From contig CALLIO010000335.1 in NCBI GenBank assembly GCA_938009055.1, forward strand, positions 1 to 8,143: a DNA stretch of 8,143 bases, in the 5' to 3' direction. The position numbers were made by a program, and so were the translations under genes. Below, one piece after another: positions 1 through 5,957 of the stretch; position 1 is the stretch's first letter, and every line of letters begins with the position of its first letter. The DNA is from an uncultured Altererythrobacter sp. (lineage in GTDB: Bacteria > Pseudomonadota > Alphaproteobacteria > Sphingomonadales > Sphingomonadaceae). The notes beneath the pieces are model-generated. The model made no database searches. It was not told the DNA's origin and worked only from the letters and a program-made list of their open reading frames with translations.

Positions 1-1
1 C

Positions 2-820
2 TTTGACGCAGTGAATGCCACTGGCGTTGGTGCTCAGGGGTTGGGCGGGCTTTCCACCATTCTCGATGTGAAAATCAATGATTGGCCGTGTCATGCAGCA
101 GGCAAGCCCGTGGCGATGATCCCCAATTGCGCAGCTACGCGCCATGCGCATGTGACAATGGATGGCTCAGGCCCTGCTTATTTGCCGCAGCCTGATCTGG
201 ACGCATGGCCTGATGTGCATTGGAAGCCTGATGCGAGCGCTAAGCGTGTTGAGCTCGACAAGCTGACGCCTGAAGATGTGAAAGGCTGGAAGCAAGGCGA
301 CCGGCTGCTTCTTAATGGCAAAATGCTGACTGGCCGCGATGCCGCGCATAAGCGGATCAAGGATATGCTCGACAAAGGCGAAGAGTTGCCTGTCGAATTC
401 AAGGGCCGCGTCATCTATTATGTTGGCCCAGTTGATCCTGTAGGCGAGGAAGTGGTTGGCCCAGCTGGCCCCACAACAGCGACACGCATGGACAAATTCA
501 CTCGCATGATGCTCGACCAAGGCTTGCTGGCAATGGTTGGCAAGGCAGAGCGCGGCGCAGACACAACGGATGCGATCCGCGAAGCCAAGAGTGCCTATCT
601 GATGGCTGTGGGCGGAGCTGCGTATCTTGTCAGCCGCGCCATTAAGGGCAGCAAAGTGGTTGGCTTTGAAGATTTGGGAATGGAAGCCATTTACGAGTTT
701 GAAGTGCAGGATTTCCCCGTGACTGTGGCCGTGGATAGCGATGGCAAGAATGTCCACACGCTTGCGCCGCAAGTCTGGAAAAAGAAGATTGCGGACGAGG
801 GCTTGCTCGAGAGCACTTAG
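2..820 (+). CDS. fumA: Class I (iron-sulfur) fumarate hydratase, C-terminal part; 5' end outside window
   Basis: The gene catalyses reversible hydration of fumarate to malate in the TCA cycle, in the cytoplasm. About 272 C-terminal residues are visible; the frame is open to the left edge, so the GTG at 11 is an internal valine and the true start lies upstream. What remains is the end of the first domain (the GVGAQGLGGL stretch) and the whole beta domain. The Cys in IPNCAATRHAH (codon 128-130) matches the third ligand of the [4Fe-4S] cluster in this family. An Arg in TGRDAAHKR and the GPTTATR motif (Thr-Thr and Arg, about 470-487) correspond to substrate-contacting residues known from class I fumarases. 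GMEAIYEFEVQDFP near the end is typical of the family's C-terminus. The related tartrate dehydratase is an alternative, but the single-chain layout and motifs favour fumarase. The next gene is 91 bases downstream; I see no obvious terminator between them. Confidence 0.93.
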   Translation, partial: FDAVNATGVGAQGLGGLSTILDVKINDWPCHAAGKPVAMIPNCAATRHAHVTMDGSGPAYLPQPDLDAWPDVHWKPDASAKRVELDKLTPEDVKGWKQGDRLLLNGKMLTGRDAAHKRIKDMLDKGEELPVEFKGRVIYYVGPVDPVGEEVVGPAGPTTATRMDKFTRMMLDQGLLAMVGKAERGADTTDAIREAKSAYLMAVGGAAYLVSRAIKGSKVVGFEDLGMEAIYEFEVQDFPVTVAVDSDGKNVHTLAPQVWKKKIADEGLLEST

Positions 821-911
821 ATTTCAGCCAACCAGCGTTCGACGAAGGGCGCATGGAATTCGATCCGCGGATTGGCCTTTCTTCCCGTCAGCGCCTAAAT
901 CCTGAAGCATA

Positions 912-2120
912 ATGACGGCTCTAGCTCCCAAAATGCGCGCGAGTGTCCCCTTTCGCGCCGTACTCATCTCGATTGTGGTCCTTTGGGCGACATATTTCAC
1001 TCTGGCGACTTTGCGCTGGGCAGTGATTGCTGACCACAGCGCCGCGGAAATGGCGCAGTCCCGCGCAATTGTGACTGTCGCGGGCATTGCGATCACTTTG
1101 ATCTTCTGGCTGCTGCTGCGATTGTTCGATGCGCGCCCATTATGGATGAAAGTCGCCGCTGCTCTCTTGCTTTCGCTGCCTGTGTCTTTGGTGATGGCGC
1201 AAGTGAACAACACCGTCTTTGCTGAGATGAATGCGAAGATGGAAGCGAAGTATGAAGGCCAAGCGAAGGATGCCAACGGCGATTTGATCATCGAAGTGCC
1301 TGATTCCACCGATCCTGACGCTCAAAAGTCGATGGAAGCTGAGAAGCGAGCCAAGTTCGAAGAATACTCCAAGCATCTTGGCCCCTTTGCCTTTCTTTAC
1401 CATCTCACAGATCTGGCTTTCAGCCGATATTTCATGATGCTTGCATGGTCAGCGATTTACTTCTCCATGCTGGCAACTGCGCAAGTACGCGTGGCTGAGC
1501 GGCGCGAGCAAATGTTCCGCTCCGCTGCGAAAGCGGCTGAATTGCGCAGCTTGCGCTATCAAGTGAACCCGCATTTCCTCTTCAACACGCTCAATTCGCT
1601 GTCAGCCTTGGTGATGACAGGCAAGGCCGAACAGGCTGAGCGGATGATTCAAACCATTTCCGGCTTTTATCGCCACAGTCTGACGAATGAGCCAACAGCG
1701 GATGTCGCCTTGGAGCAAGAATTCGAATTGCAGCGGCACTATCTCAATATCGAGGAAGTACGCTTTCCTGAACGTTTGAAGACAGTGTTCGATTTGCCCG
1801 ATGATCTGGTGGATGCGCGCGTGCCGGGCATGATCTTGCAGCCGCTGGTTGAAAACTCAGTTAAATACGCGGTCTCGCCAATCAATCGCTCTGTCACTGT
1901 CACGATTGCTGCGCGCGAAGAGTTTGACCGTCTGGTCATCACTGTCACAGATGATGGCCCCGGCGTTCCCGAAGGCGCAGAGCATGGCTTTGGCATTGGA
2001 CTTGCTAATGTGCGCGACCGGTTGGAAGCGCGCTTTGGCCCCGATGTTGCGCTTAATTCAGGCCCAATACCCGGTGGCTATAAAAGCGAGATGAGGATAC
2101 CTTTGACGCGCAATGGCTGA
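912..2120 (+). CDS. LytS/YehU-type sensor histidine kinase with four membrane helices
   Basis: This is a 402-residue inner-membrane histidine kinase of the His_kinase (PF06580) plus HATPase_c type, which phosphorylates a LytTR response regulator. Hydrophobic segments lie at about residues 14-36, 53-71, 77-97 and 172-192. With the N-terminus inside, residues 98-171 form a charged, Glu/Lys/Asp-rich loop in the periplasm, a possible sensing region. A short helical linker (about 193-215) leads to the phosphoacceptor His221 in NPHFLFNTLN. The ATP-binding domain shows an N box (LVENSVKYA, Asn315), a G1 box (DDGPGVP, 347-353) and a G2 box (GFGIGLANVRDRL, 359-371). All key residues are present, so it should be active. 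The start at 912 has no strong Shine-Dalgarno; an ATG at codon 8 is an alternative. The 3' end overlaps the response regulator gene by 8 bases, indicating co-translation. The signal sensed is unknown. Confidence 0.93.
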   Translation: MTALAPKMRASVPFRAVLISIVVLWATYFTLATLRWAVIADHSAAEMAQSRAIVTVAGIAITLIFWLLLRLFDARPLWMKVAAALLLSLPVSLVMAQVNNTVFAEMNAKMEAKYEGQAKDANGDLIIEVPDSTDPDAQKSMEAEKRAKFEEYSKHLGPFAFLYHLTDLAFSRYFMMLAWSAIYFSMLATAQVRVAERREQMFRSAAKAAELRSLRYQVNPHFLFNTLNSLSALVMTGKAEQAERMIQTISGFYRHSLTNEPTADVALEQEFELQRHYLNIEEVRFPERLKTVFDLPDDLVDARVPGMILQPLVENSVKYAVSPINRSVTVTIAAREEFDRLVITVTDDGPGVPEGAEHGFGIGLANVRDRLEARFGPDVALNSGPIPGGYKSEMRIPLTRNG

Positions 2121-2868
2121 AGACACTTCCCAAATCGAACCGCTTCGCACGCTGATCGTCGATGATGAGCCGCTAGCAGTTGAACGGATCCAAGTGATCT
2201 GCGCTGATATTGGCGCGATCAATGTCGTGGGGACGGCAAGTGATGGCGCGGCTGCGCTTAGATTGGCCGAAGCGCTGACGCCTGATTTGATCTTGCTCGA
2301 CATGACAATGCCAGAGCTAGACGGGCTAGGCGTTGCGCGTGCGCTGGCAGAATTTGATAAGCCGCCCGCCGTCATCTTTGTCACTGCTCATGAGGATTTT
2401 GCAGTCGAAGCGTTTGATTTGGAAGCGATTGACTATGTGCTGAAGCCTGTTGCTGCTGACCGGCTGGCCCGCGCGATTGAGCGGGCAATTGCGCGCCATA
2501 GCGAGGGTGAGCGCGAGACGAGCGAGTGGCTTCAGGAATTGTGGGTACCGCATCGCTCTGAATTGCTGCGGGTTGCTGTGTCCGAAGTGGGCCGAATTGA
2601 TGCGGAGCGCGATTATGTGCGCTTGCATGTTGGCCCTGCATCAGAAGGGCGATCCTATCTCTTGCTCCAGACCATTGCCGGGCTGGAAGAGAAGCTTGAC
2701 CCTGATGAATTCATTCGCATCCATCGCTCTACAATCCTGCGCAAAGACCGGATCAGGGGTCTGAGGCATGATGGTCTGGGCGTTTGGTCGGCGGAAGTGG
2801 AAAGCGGTGATGCATTGCGCATCGGGCGGACATATTTGTCCAAAGTGAAAGCGATGGCCGGCAGATAG
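2113..2868 (+). CDS. LytTR-family response regulator
   Basis: This 251-residue cytoplasmic transcription regulator is the likely partner of the kinase encoded just upstream. The receiver domain (about 11-125) has the acidic pair Asp17-Asp18, phosphoacceptor Asp63 in LLLDMTMPELDG, Thr91 in FVTAHE and Lys111 in YVLKP, so all phosphorylation-switch residues are present. The C-terminal domain (about 150-248) is a LytTR DNA-binding domain: RIDAERDYVRLHV, then EEKLDPDEFIRIHRSTILRKDRI and a final GRTYLSKVKAM. LytTR proteins bind direct repeats upstream of their targets; I found no convincing pair of such repeats in the window. The gene starts inside the end of the kinase gene (8-base overlap, different frame), and a GAGGA about 16 bases upstream is the only candidate ribosome site. 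Targets are unknown; LytTR systems in other bacteria control cell-surface or uptake genes. Confidence 0.94.
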   Translation: MAEDTSQIEPLRTLIVDDEPLAVERIQVICADIGAINVVGTASDGAAALRLAEALTPDLILLDMTMPELDGLGVARALAEFDKPPAVIFVTAHEDFAVEAFDLEAIDYVLKPVAADRLARAIERAIARHSEGERETSEWLQELWVPHRSELLRVAVSEVGRIDAERDYVRLHVGPASEGRSYLLLQTIAGLEEKLDPDEFIRIHRSTILRKDRIRGLRHDGLGVWSAEVESGDALRIGRTYLSKVKAMAGR

Positions 2869-2917
2869 CTCGCTTAGGAGCCCTTTGCGGCAGAATTCTT
2901 GTCCTGACATAAAATTA

Positions 2918-2962
2918 GGTGCGATCCGGACCTCGGGGATTGGTTGAGGACCGGATCGCACC
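2918..2962 (-). terminator. Long inverted repeat, likely terminator of the urcA-like gene
   Basis: A perfect 12-bp stem (2918-2929 with 2951-2962), one A/A mismatch and four more pairs (2931-2934 with 2946-2949) enclose an 11-base loop. Read on the minus strand it is followed by TAATTTTATG, a moderately U-rich tail, so it fits an intrinsic terminator about 45 bases past the urcA-like stop codon. On the plus strand no U-tract follows, so termination of the response-regulator transcript there would be weaker. Confidence 0.65.
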
Positions 2963-2964
2963 AT

Positions 2965-2980
2965 GCACTCAAGCGAGTGC
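2965..2980. repeat. Small hairpin adjacent to the terminator stem
   Basis: A perfect 6-bp stem (GCACTC, loop AAGC, GAGTGC) lies two bases from the larger inverted repeat. It has no U-tract of its own. It may stabilise the 3' end of the urcA-like mRNA or assist termination; this is inference from position only. Confidence 0.45.
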
Positions 2981-3007
2981 CAAGGCGTTGGTTAGTCGCC
3001 TATTCGT

Positions 3008-3331
3008 TCAACCGCCCATGCGGTTTGCATTCATCACAGAGGCCATTTGCGTGCGTGCGCTTTGGCGCGCCTTGGCAAAGCAATCTTTGCTCTCTGCAGA
3101 AGGAATGCGTGTGCCCGTGCGATGTTGGCCGAGCTTGCAAACCTTGCGTGCAGCTGCATCAATCCGGCGTTCAAGCTGAGCTTGGCCTTCGGCGCTGGCA
3201 AGGTTGAGATCAGAATATTGAATTGACATCGACTCGGCTGGATACTTTCCATCATCTTTCGTGCCAGCGATCGCAGGGGTGGCGATGAGGGCAGCAGCCG
3301 TTGCGGCGGCGGTAAAAGCCTTAGTAAACAT
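3008..3331 (-). CDS. UrcA-family small exported protein
   Basis: This 107-residue protein has a cleavable Sec signal peptide: MFTKAF, a hydrophobic Ala-rich core and a probable cut after ATPAIA (about residue 22). The mature part resembles the UrcA family found in sphingomonads and Caulobacterales: SIQYSDLNLASAEGQAQLERRIDAAA, then a Cys (residue 65) and a second Cys (residue 84) that probably form a disulfide in the periplasm. Its biochemical function is unknown. The ATG at 3331 is chosen over longer in-frame starts because GGAGG (3338-3342) lies six bases upstream and the signal peptide begins exactly there; the upstream extension of the frame is not protein-like. It is monocistronic, convergent with the response-regulator gene and divergent from the small membrane protein gene. 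Confidence 0.88.
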   Translation of the reverse strand: MFTKAFTAAATAAALIATPAIAGTKDDGKYPAESMSIQYSDLNLASAEGQAQLERRIDAAARKVCKLGQHRTGTRIPSAESKDCFAKARQSARTQMASVMNANRMGG

Positions 3332-3540
3332 AATGTTCCTCCATTTGCGGGCCGTTGGTTGGGGGGAAGGGGGACGGTCTCCGCAGAAAAAGAGATAGAC
3401 GCTAGCTTGTGCGCTTGCAGCTATCGCTCGACAAAAGGGGGAAGCCCAGTCGATCAAGGGACGCGCAAGAAGACGGGTGGGATAGAATTGCCGACGAACG
3501 ACTATTTCCGGCCGACCAAAGTTTACGCAATAATGAAACA
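3332..3540. other. Divergent intergenic spacer
   Basis: This spacer separates the urcA-like gene (minus) from the small membrane protein gene (plus), so promoters for both should lie here. The part next to urcA is G-rich on the plus strand (about 3349-3374), giving a C-rich leader on the urcA mRNA. An AATAAT (3529-3534) just before the plus-strand gene resembles a -10 element, but no convincing -35 accompanies it. The open frames crossing the spacer look hydrophilic and unlike any protein. Confidence 0.4.
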
Positions 3541-3807
3541 ATGATGATTCTGATGATCTTTGTGTTGGGTATTGGCAATTTCGCATTGCACAAAGCGGTG
3601 CTGGAAAGCAGCCATCCCTTGCTTGGCCAAGTGCCCAGTTTCGTCCACATGCTGGGTGGCAGAATGAGCATGGTCACCGAATTTCTCGTGCTGCTGGCGG
3701 CGCTATTGCTCGTCGCCAATGGTTGGCCAGCAATAGGCTGGGCATACCTTGCATATAGCGCGCTCAATAGCGTTGCTGCATGGCTGATCTTGACCAATCG
3801 CGTTTGA
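3541..3807 (+). CDS. Small membrane protein of unknown function
   Basis: I do not recognise this 88-residue protein. It is strongly hydrophobic, with likely membrane helices at about residues 1-17, 43-60 and 64-84. The first loop contains LHKAVLESSHPLL and a PSFVHMLGGR stretch with His and Arg near the second helix. The ATG at 3541 (or the adjacent one at 3544) is chosen because the protein-like hydrophobic sequence begins there; a GTG at 3409 would add 44 hydrophilic residues that look like translated spacer. There is no Shine-Dalgarno before 3541. The phosphoesterase gene follows 44 bases later on the same strand and may share a transcript. Confidence 0.68.
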   Translation: MMILMIFVLGIGNFALHKAVLESSHPLLGQVPSFVHMLGGRMSMVTEFLVLLAALLLVANGWPAIGWAYLAYSALNSVAAWLILTNRV

Positions 3808-3851
3808 TTGCACTTGCATTGAGTGTGCGAAACGGCTTGTCACTTTAAGCT

Positions 3852-4592
3852 ATGACAACGCGCATCTTCCACAATAGCGATGTTCACTTCGGAGTGGAGA
3901 ACCGCGCTGCACTGGATGCCTTTGCACAGGCTGTTCATGCGGAAAAGGCTGATGCCGTGCTGTGCACAGGGGACATCACGCAGCGCTGCAAACATTCAGA
4001 GTGGGCCAGCGCGCGCGACTATTTCGCGCAATTTTCCTGCCCCGTGGTGCTGTTCGCAGGCAATCACGACATGCCTTACTACAATATGTGGGAACGCATG
4101 AGCGATCCTTACGCGCGGGCGCGCAGGTTGATCCGCGGCGTGGGAAGCACTTTGGAATCGGATGATGTCGTGCTGGTACCGCTCAAAAGCACAGTGCGGA
4201 TCCAGCCTCGCTTTCCTTGGTCTGATGGTTTTGTGACCAAGCGCGCTTTGACACAGGCGCTTGAGGAGCTTGAGACACTCAAAGAGGATCCTCGCCACAA
4301 GCTGATTGTTTGCCATCATCCGCTGTTGGGCGAGAGTGATAGCGCAAAAAACCCGACCATTGGCGGCGATGCAGCCTTTGCCGCTTTGGCCAAGGCTGGC
4401 GGTGATGCTGTGGCTTCTGGCCATGTTCACACGCCGTTTGATTTGACCCGAGAGCGCGGCGGGCATGCCATGCGGATGCTGGGCGTCGGCACTTTGTCAA
4501 CGCGGCTGCGCGGTAAGCCGCCAAGCTATCAAGTGCTCACTTTCGCACGCGGCGAGCCGATAGGGCGTGAATTGCGCGAATTGCCAGCATAG
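3852..4592 (+). CDS. Calcineurin-like metallophosphoesterase
   Basis: This 246-residue cytoplasmic protein (no signal peptide or membrane helix) belongs to the metallophosphoesterase superfamily (PF00149), which uses a two-metal centre to hydrolyse phosphate esters. The complete ligand set is visible in order: Asp10 and His12 in SDVHFG, Asp41 in TGDIT, Asn71-His72-Asp73 in AGNHDM, His155 in CHHPLLG, and His191/His193 in SGHVHTPF. It should therefore be active, but the substrate cannot be read from the sequence; cyclic-nucleotide, nucleotide or phosphodiester substrates are all possible. The ATG at 3852 puts the first metal motif at residue 10, normal for the family. The ribosome site is weak. 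It lies 44 bases after the small membrane protein gene and converges with rpsI. Confidence 0.9.
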   Translation: MTTRIFHNSDVHFGVENRAALDAFAQAVHAEKADAVLCTGDITQRCKHSEWASARDYFAQFSCPVVLFAGNHDMPYYNMWERMSDPYARARRLIRGVGSTLESDDVVLVPLKSTVRIQPRFPWSDGFVTKRALTQALEELETLKEDPRHKLIVCHHPLLGESDSAKNPTIGGDAAFAALAKAGGDAVASGHVHTPFDLTRERGGHAMRMLGVGTLSTRLRGKPPSYQVLTFARGEPIGRELRELPA

Positions 4593-4606
4593 CAACCTCC
4601 GCAAAC

Positions 4607-4634
4607 AAAAAAGGCGACCCGCATGGGCCGCCTT
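4607..4634 (-). terminator. Intrinsic terminator of the rplM-rpsI operon
   Basis: Read on the minus strand, AAGGCGGCCC pairs with GGGTCGCCTT (ten pairs, one G-U) around an ATGC loop, and the stem's final TT runs into a tract of six T (4612 to 4607). It begins about 26 bases past the rpsI stop codon. This is a textbook rho-independent terminator. On the plus strand the stem may also block read-through from the phosphoesterase gene, but no T-tract follows on that side. Confidence 0.9.
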
Positions 4635-4660
4635 GATTGCGTTTCGATTAGAGCTGAAAA

Positions 4661-5266
4661 TTAGCGTTTCGAGAACTGGAAGCTACGGCGAGCTTTCGCG
4701 CGGCCATATTTCTTACGCTCAACAACGCGGCTATCGCGAGTGAGGAAGCCAGCAGCTTTCACTGTTGCGCGCAGCTCTGGCTCGTACTTTGCCAAAGCTT
4801 GGCTGATGCCATGCTTTACTGCGCCAGCTTGGCCCGACAAGCCGCCGCCGCGCACTGTGGCGATCACATCATACTGACCTTCGCGATCAGTGATGGCGAA
4901 AGGCTGATTGATGATGAGGCGCAATGTTGGACGCGCGAAATATGTTTCCTGTTCGCGGCCATTTACTGTGATTACGCCCTTGCCTGGCTTGATCCAAACA
5001 CGAGCTGATGCATCCTTGCGGCGCCCGGTTGCATAAGCACGGCCATATTGGTCAAGCTCTTGCTCGCGCAAGGGCATGGTTGGCGCAGCGGCAATCGCTG
5101 CAGCATCCGCATCAGGATTGTCGCCTGCAATATCCTTAAGATCGGCCAGATCAGTGACTGTCTCTGGTGCAGTTTCAGCCGGGGCTTCTGTTGCCGCTTC
5201 AGGCGCTGCTGCTGTTTCAGGAGCTGCAGTTTCAGCTTCGGTTTCGGGTTTCTTTTCGTCAGCCAT
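4661..5266 (-). CDS. rpsI: Ribosomal protein S9 with acidic N-terminal extension
   Basis: S9 is a component of the 30S subunit whose C-terminal tail reaches the P site. The canonical domain runs from about residue 74 to 201: YATGRRKDASARVWIKPG, VNGRE, a GGGLSGQAGAVKHGISQAL loop, and the basic tail KKYGRAKARRSFQFSKR ending in the expected Lys-Arg. Residues 1-72 form an extra segment, low in complexity and rich in Ala, Glu, Pro and Thr, then DLADLKDIAGD. Ordinary S9 is about 130 residues, so this one is about 70 longer. The start at 5266 is supported by its one-base overlap with the rplM stop (TAATG), which implies coupled translation. Extended S9 proteins occur in related alphaproteobacteria, so the extension is probably real and not a mis-called start; its role is unknown. 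Confidence 0.97.
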   Translation of the reverse strand: MADEKKPETEAETAAPETAAAPEAATEAPAETAPETVTDLADLKDIAGDNPDADAAAIAAAPTMPLREQELDQYGRAYATGRRKDASARVWIKPGKGVITVNGREQETYFARPTLRLIINQPFAITDREGQYDVIATVRGGGLSGQAGAVKHGISQALAKYEPELRATVKAAGFLTRDSRVVERKKYGRAKARRSFQFSKR

Positions 5267-5745
5267 TATCCGGTGACCTTATTCTTGCGATTGAGAGAAG
5301 CAACATCGAGCACTTTCACGTCTTGACCGTCGTGGGGATGCTCTGTGCCAGCATAAAGATGCAGTGCGCGCATTTGCGCACGGCCAAGCGGACCGCGCGG
5401 GATCATCCGCTCAACAGCCTTTTCCAGAACCCGCTCGGGGAAGCGCCCTTCGAGCACTTTTTCAGGCGTGGTCTGCTTGATGCCGCCGGGGTGGCCAGTG
5501 TGCTTGTAATAGATCTTGTCAGTCATCTTATTGCCAGTGAATTTCACCTTGTCGGCATTGATGACGATCACATGATCGCCGCAATCAACATGCGGAGTGT
5601 AGCTTGGCTTGGTTTTACCGCGCAGGATATTGGCAATGAGCGAAGCAACGCGTCCGACGACGAGGCCGTCTGCGTCAATCAAGTGCCAGTTCTTTTCGAC
5701 CTCTGCCGGTTTGATCGACCGGGTCTGTTTGCTGAGCGCCTTCAT
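5266..5745 (-). CDS. rplM: Ribosomal protein L13
   Basis: L13 is an early-assembling protein of the 50S subunit. The 159 residues cover the family from end to end: HLIDADGLVVGRVAS (21-35), LRGKTKPSYTPHVDCGDHVIVINA (41-64), YYKHTGHPGG (79-88), and the signature VERMIPRGPLGRAQMRALHLYAGTEHPH (111-138). The length is normal for alphaproteobacteria. The ATG at 5745 is preceded by AGGA (5759-5756) with ten bases between. It is first in a two-gene operon with rpsI, as in most bacteria. In E. coli, L13 represses its own operon at the mRNA leader; the leader here is long enough for such control, but I cannot identify a binding site. Confidence 0.97.
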   Translation of the reverse strand: MKALSKQTRSIKPAEVEKNWHLIDADGLVVGRVASLIANILRGKTKPSYTPHVDCGDHVIVINADKVKFTGNKMTDKIYYKHTGHPGGIKQTTPEKVLEGRFPERVLEKAVERMIPRGPLGRAQMRALHLYAGTEHPHDGQDVKVLDVASLNRKNKVTG

Positions 5746-5855
5746 GGGCTGTGTTTCCTATTTGCGCAGCAGGTCGCCAAGAATGCTTCCCAATGCGGCT
5801 TGTTTGTGAACAAAAGGCTGGGCAAGCTTTGAGCTACACCGCCAATCGAAGGGGC

Positions 5856-5883
5856 ATTTGTTGCTTTATGCTCTGCAAGTCAA
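5856..5883 (-). promoter_or_regulatory. Candidate promoter of rplM-rpsI
   Basis: On the minus strand TTGACT (5883-5878) is a good -35 match. ACAAAT (5861-5856) after a 16-base spacer is a poor -10, as is common in alphaproteobacterial ribosomal promoters. Transcription from here would give a leader of about 100 bases before the rplM ATG. The spacer between rplM and the next gene (5746-5957) must hold the operon promoter, and this is the best candidate in it. Confidence 0.35.
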
Positions 5884-5909
5884 GCAAAACCGTGCGTTTC
5901 AGCGGAGGT

Positions 5910-5931
5910 AAAATAATACCGCAACAATGCG
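5910..5931 (-). terminator. Weak candidate terminator of the ctaA-cutA operon
   Basis: On the minus strand CGCA-TTGT-TGCG (5931-5920) is followed by GTATTATTTTA. It lies about 26 bases past the last stop codon of the ctaA operon. The four-pair stem is short for an intrinsic terminator, so this is only a candidate. Confidence 0.3.
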
Positions 5932-5957
5932 CAGTGGATTAATTCAGCCTGTTGCCA

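Noticed and set aside
824..1309. Minus-strand open frame opposite the histidine kinase 5' end
   Set aside because: It is a shadow of the kinase gene, with no domain and no ribosome site, and does not fit the gene layout.
3332..3586. N-terminal extension of the urcA-like frame beyond 3331
   Set aside because: The extra residues look like translated spacer, while the signal peptide and a well-spaced GGAGG support the start at 3331.
3809..3829. Imperfect hairpin (GCACT/AGTGTGC) between the small membrane protein and phosphoesterase genes
   Set aside because: The stem is bulged and short, and no T-tract follows, so it does not support a terminator between the two genes.
5167..5832. Long plus-strand open frame (221 codons) across rpsI, rplM and the spacer
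   Set aside because: It is antisense to two certain ribosomal protein genes, its residue composition mirrors their codons, and it has no recognisable domain.
5832..5852. Minus-strand GGCGGTGTAGCTC resembling the first 13 bases of a tRNA
   Set aside because: No matching GAGC closes the D arm, and no anticodon arm, T arm or acceptor 3' strand follows, so it is a chance match or at most a remnant.
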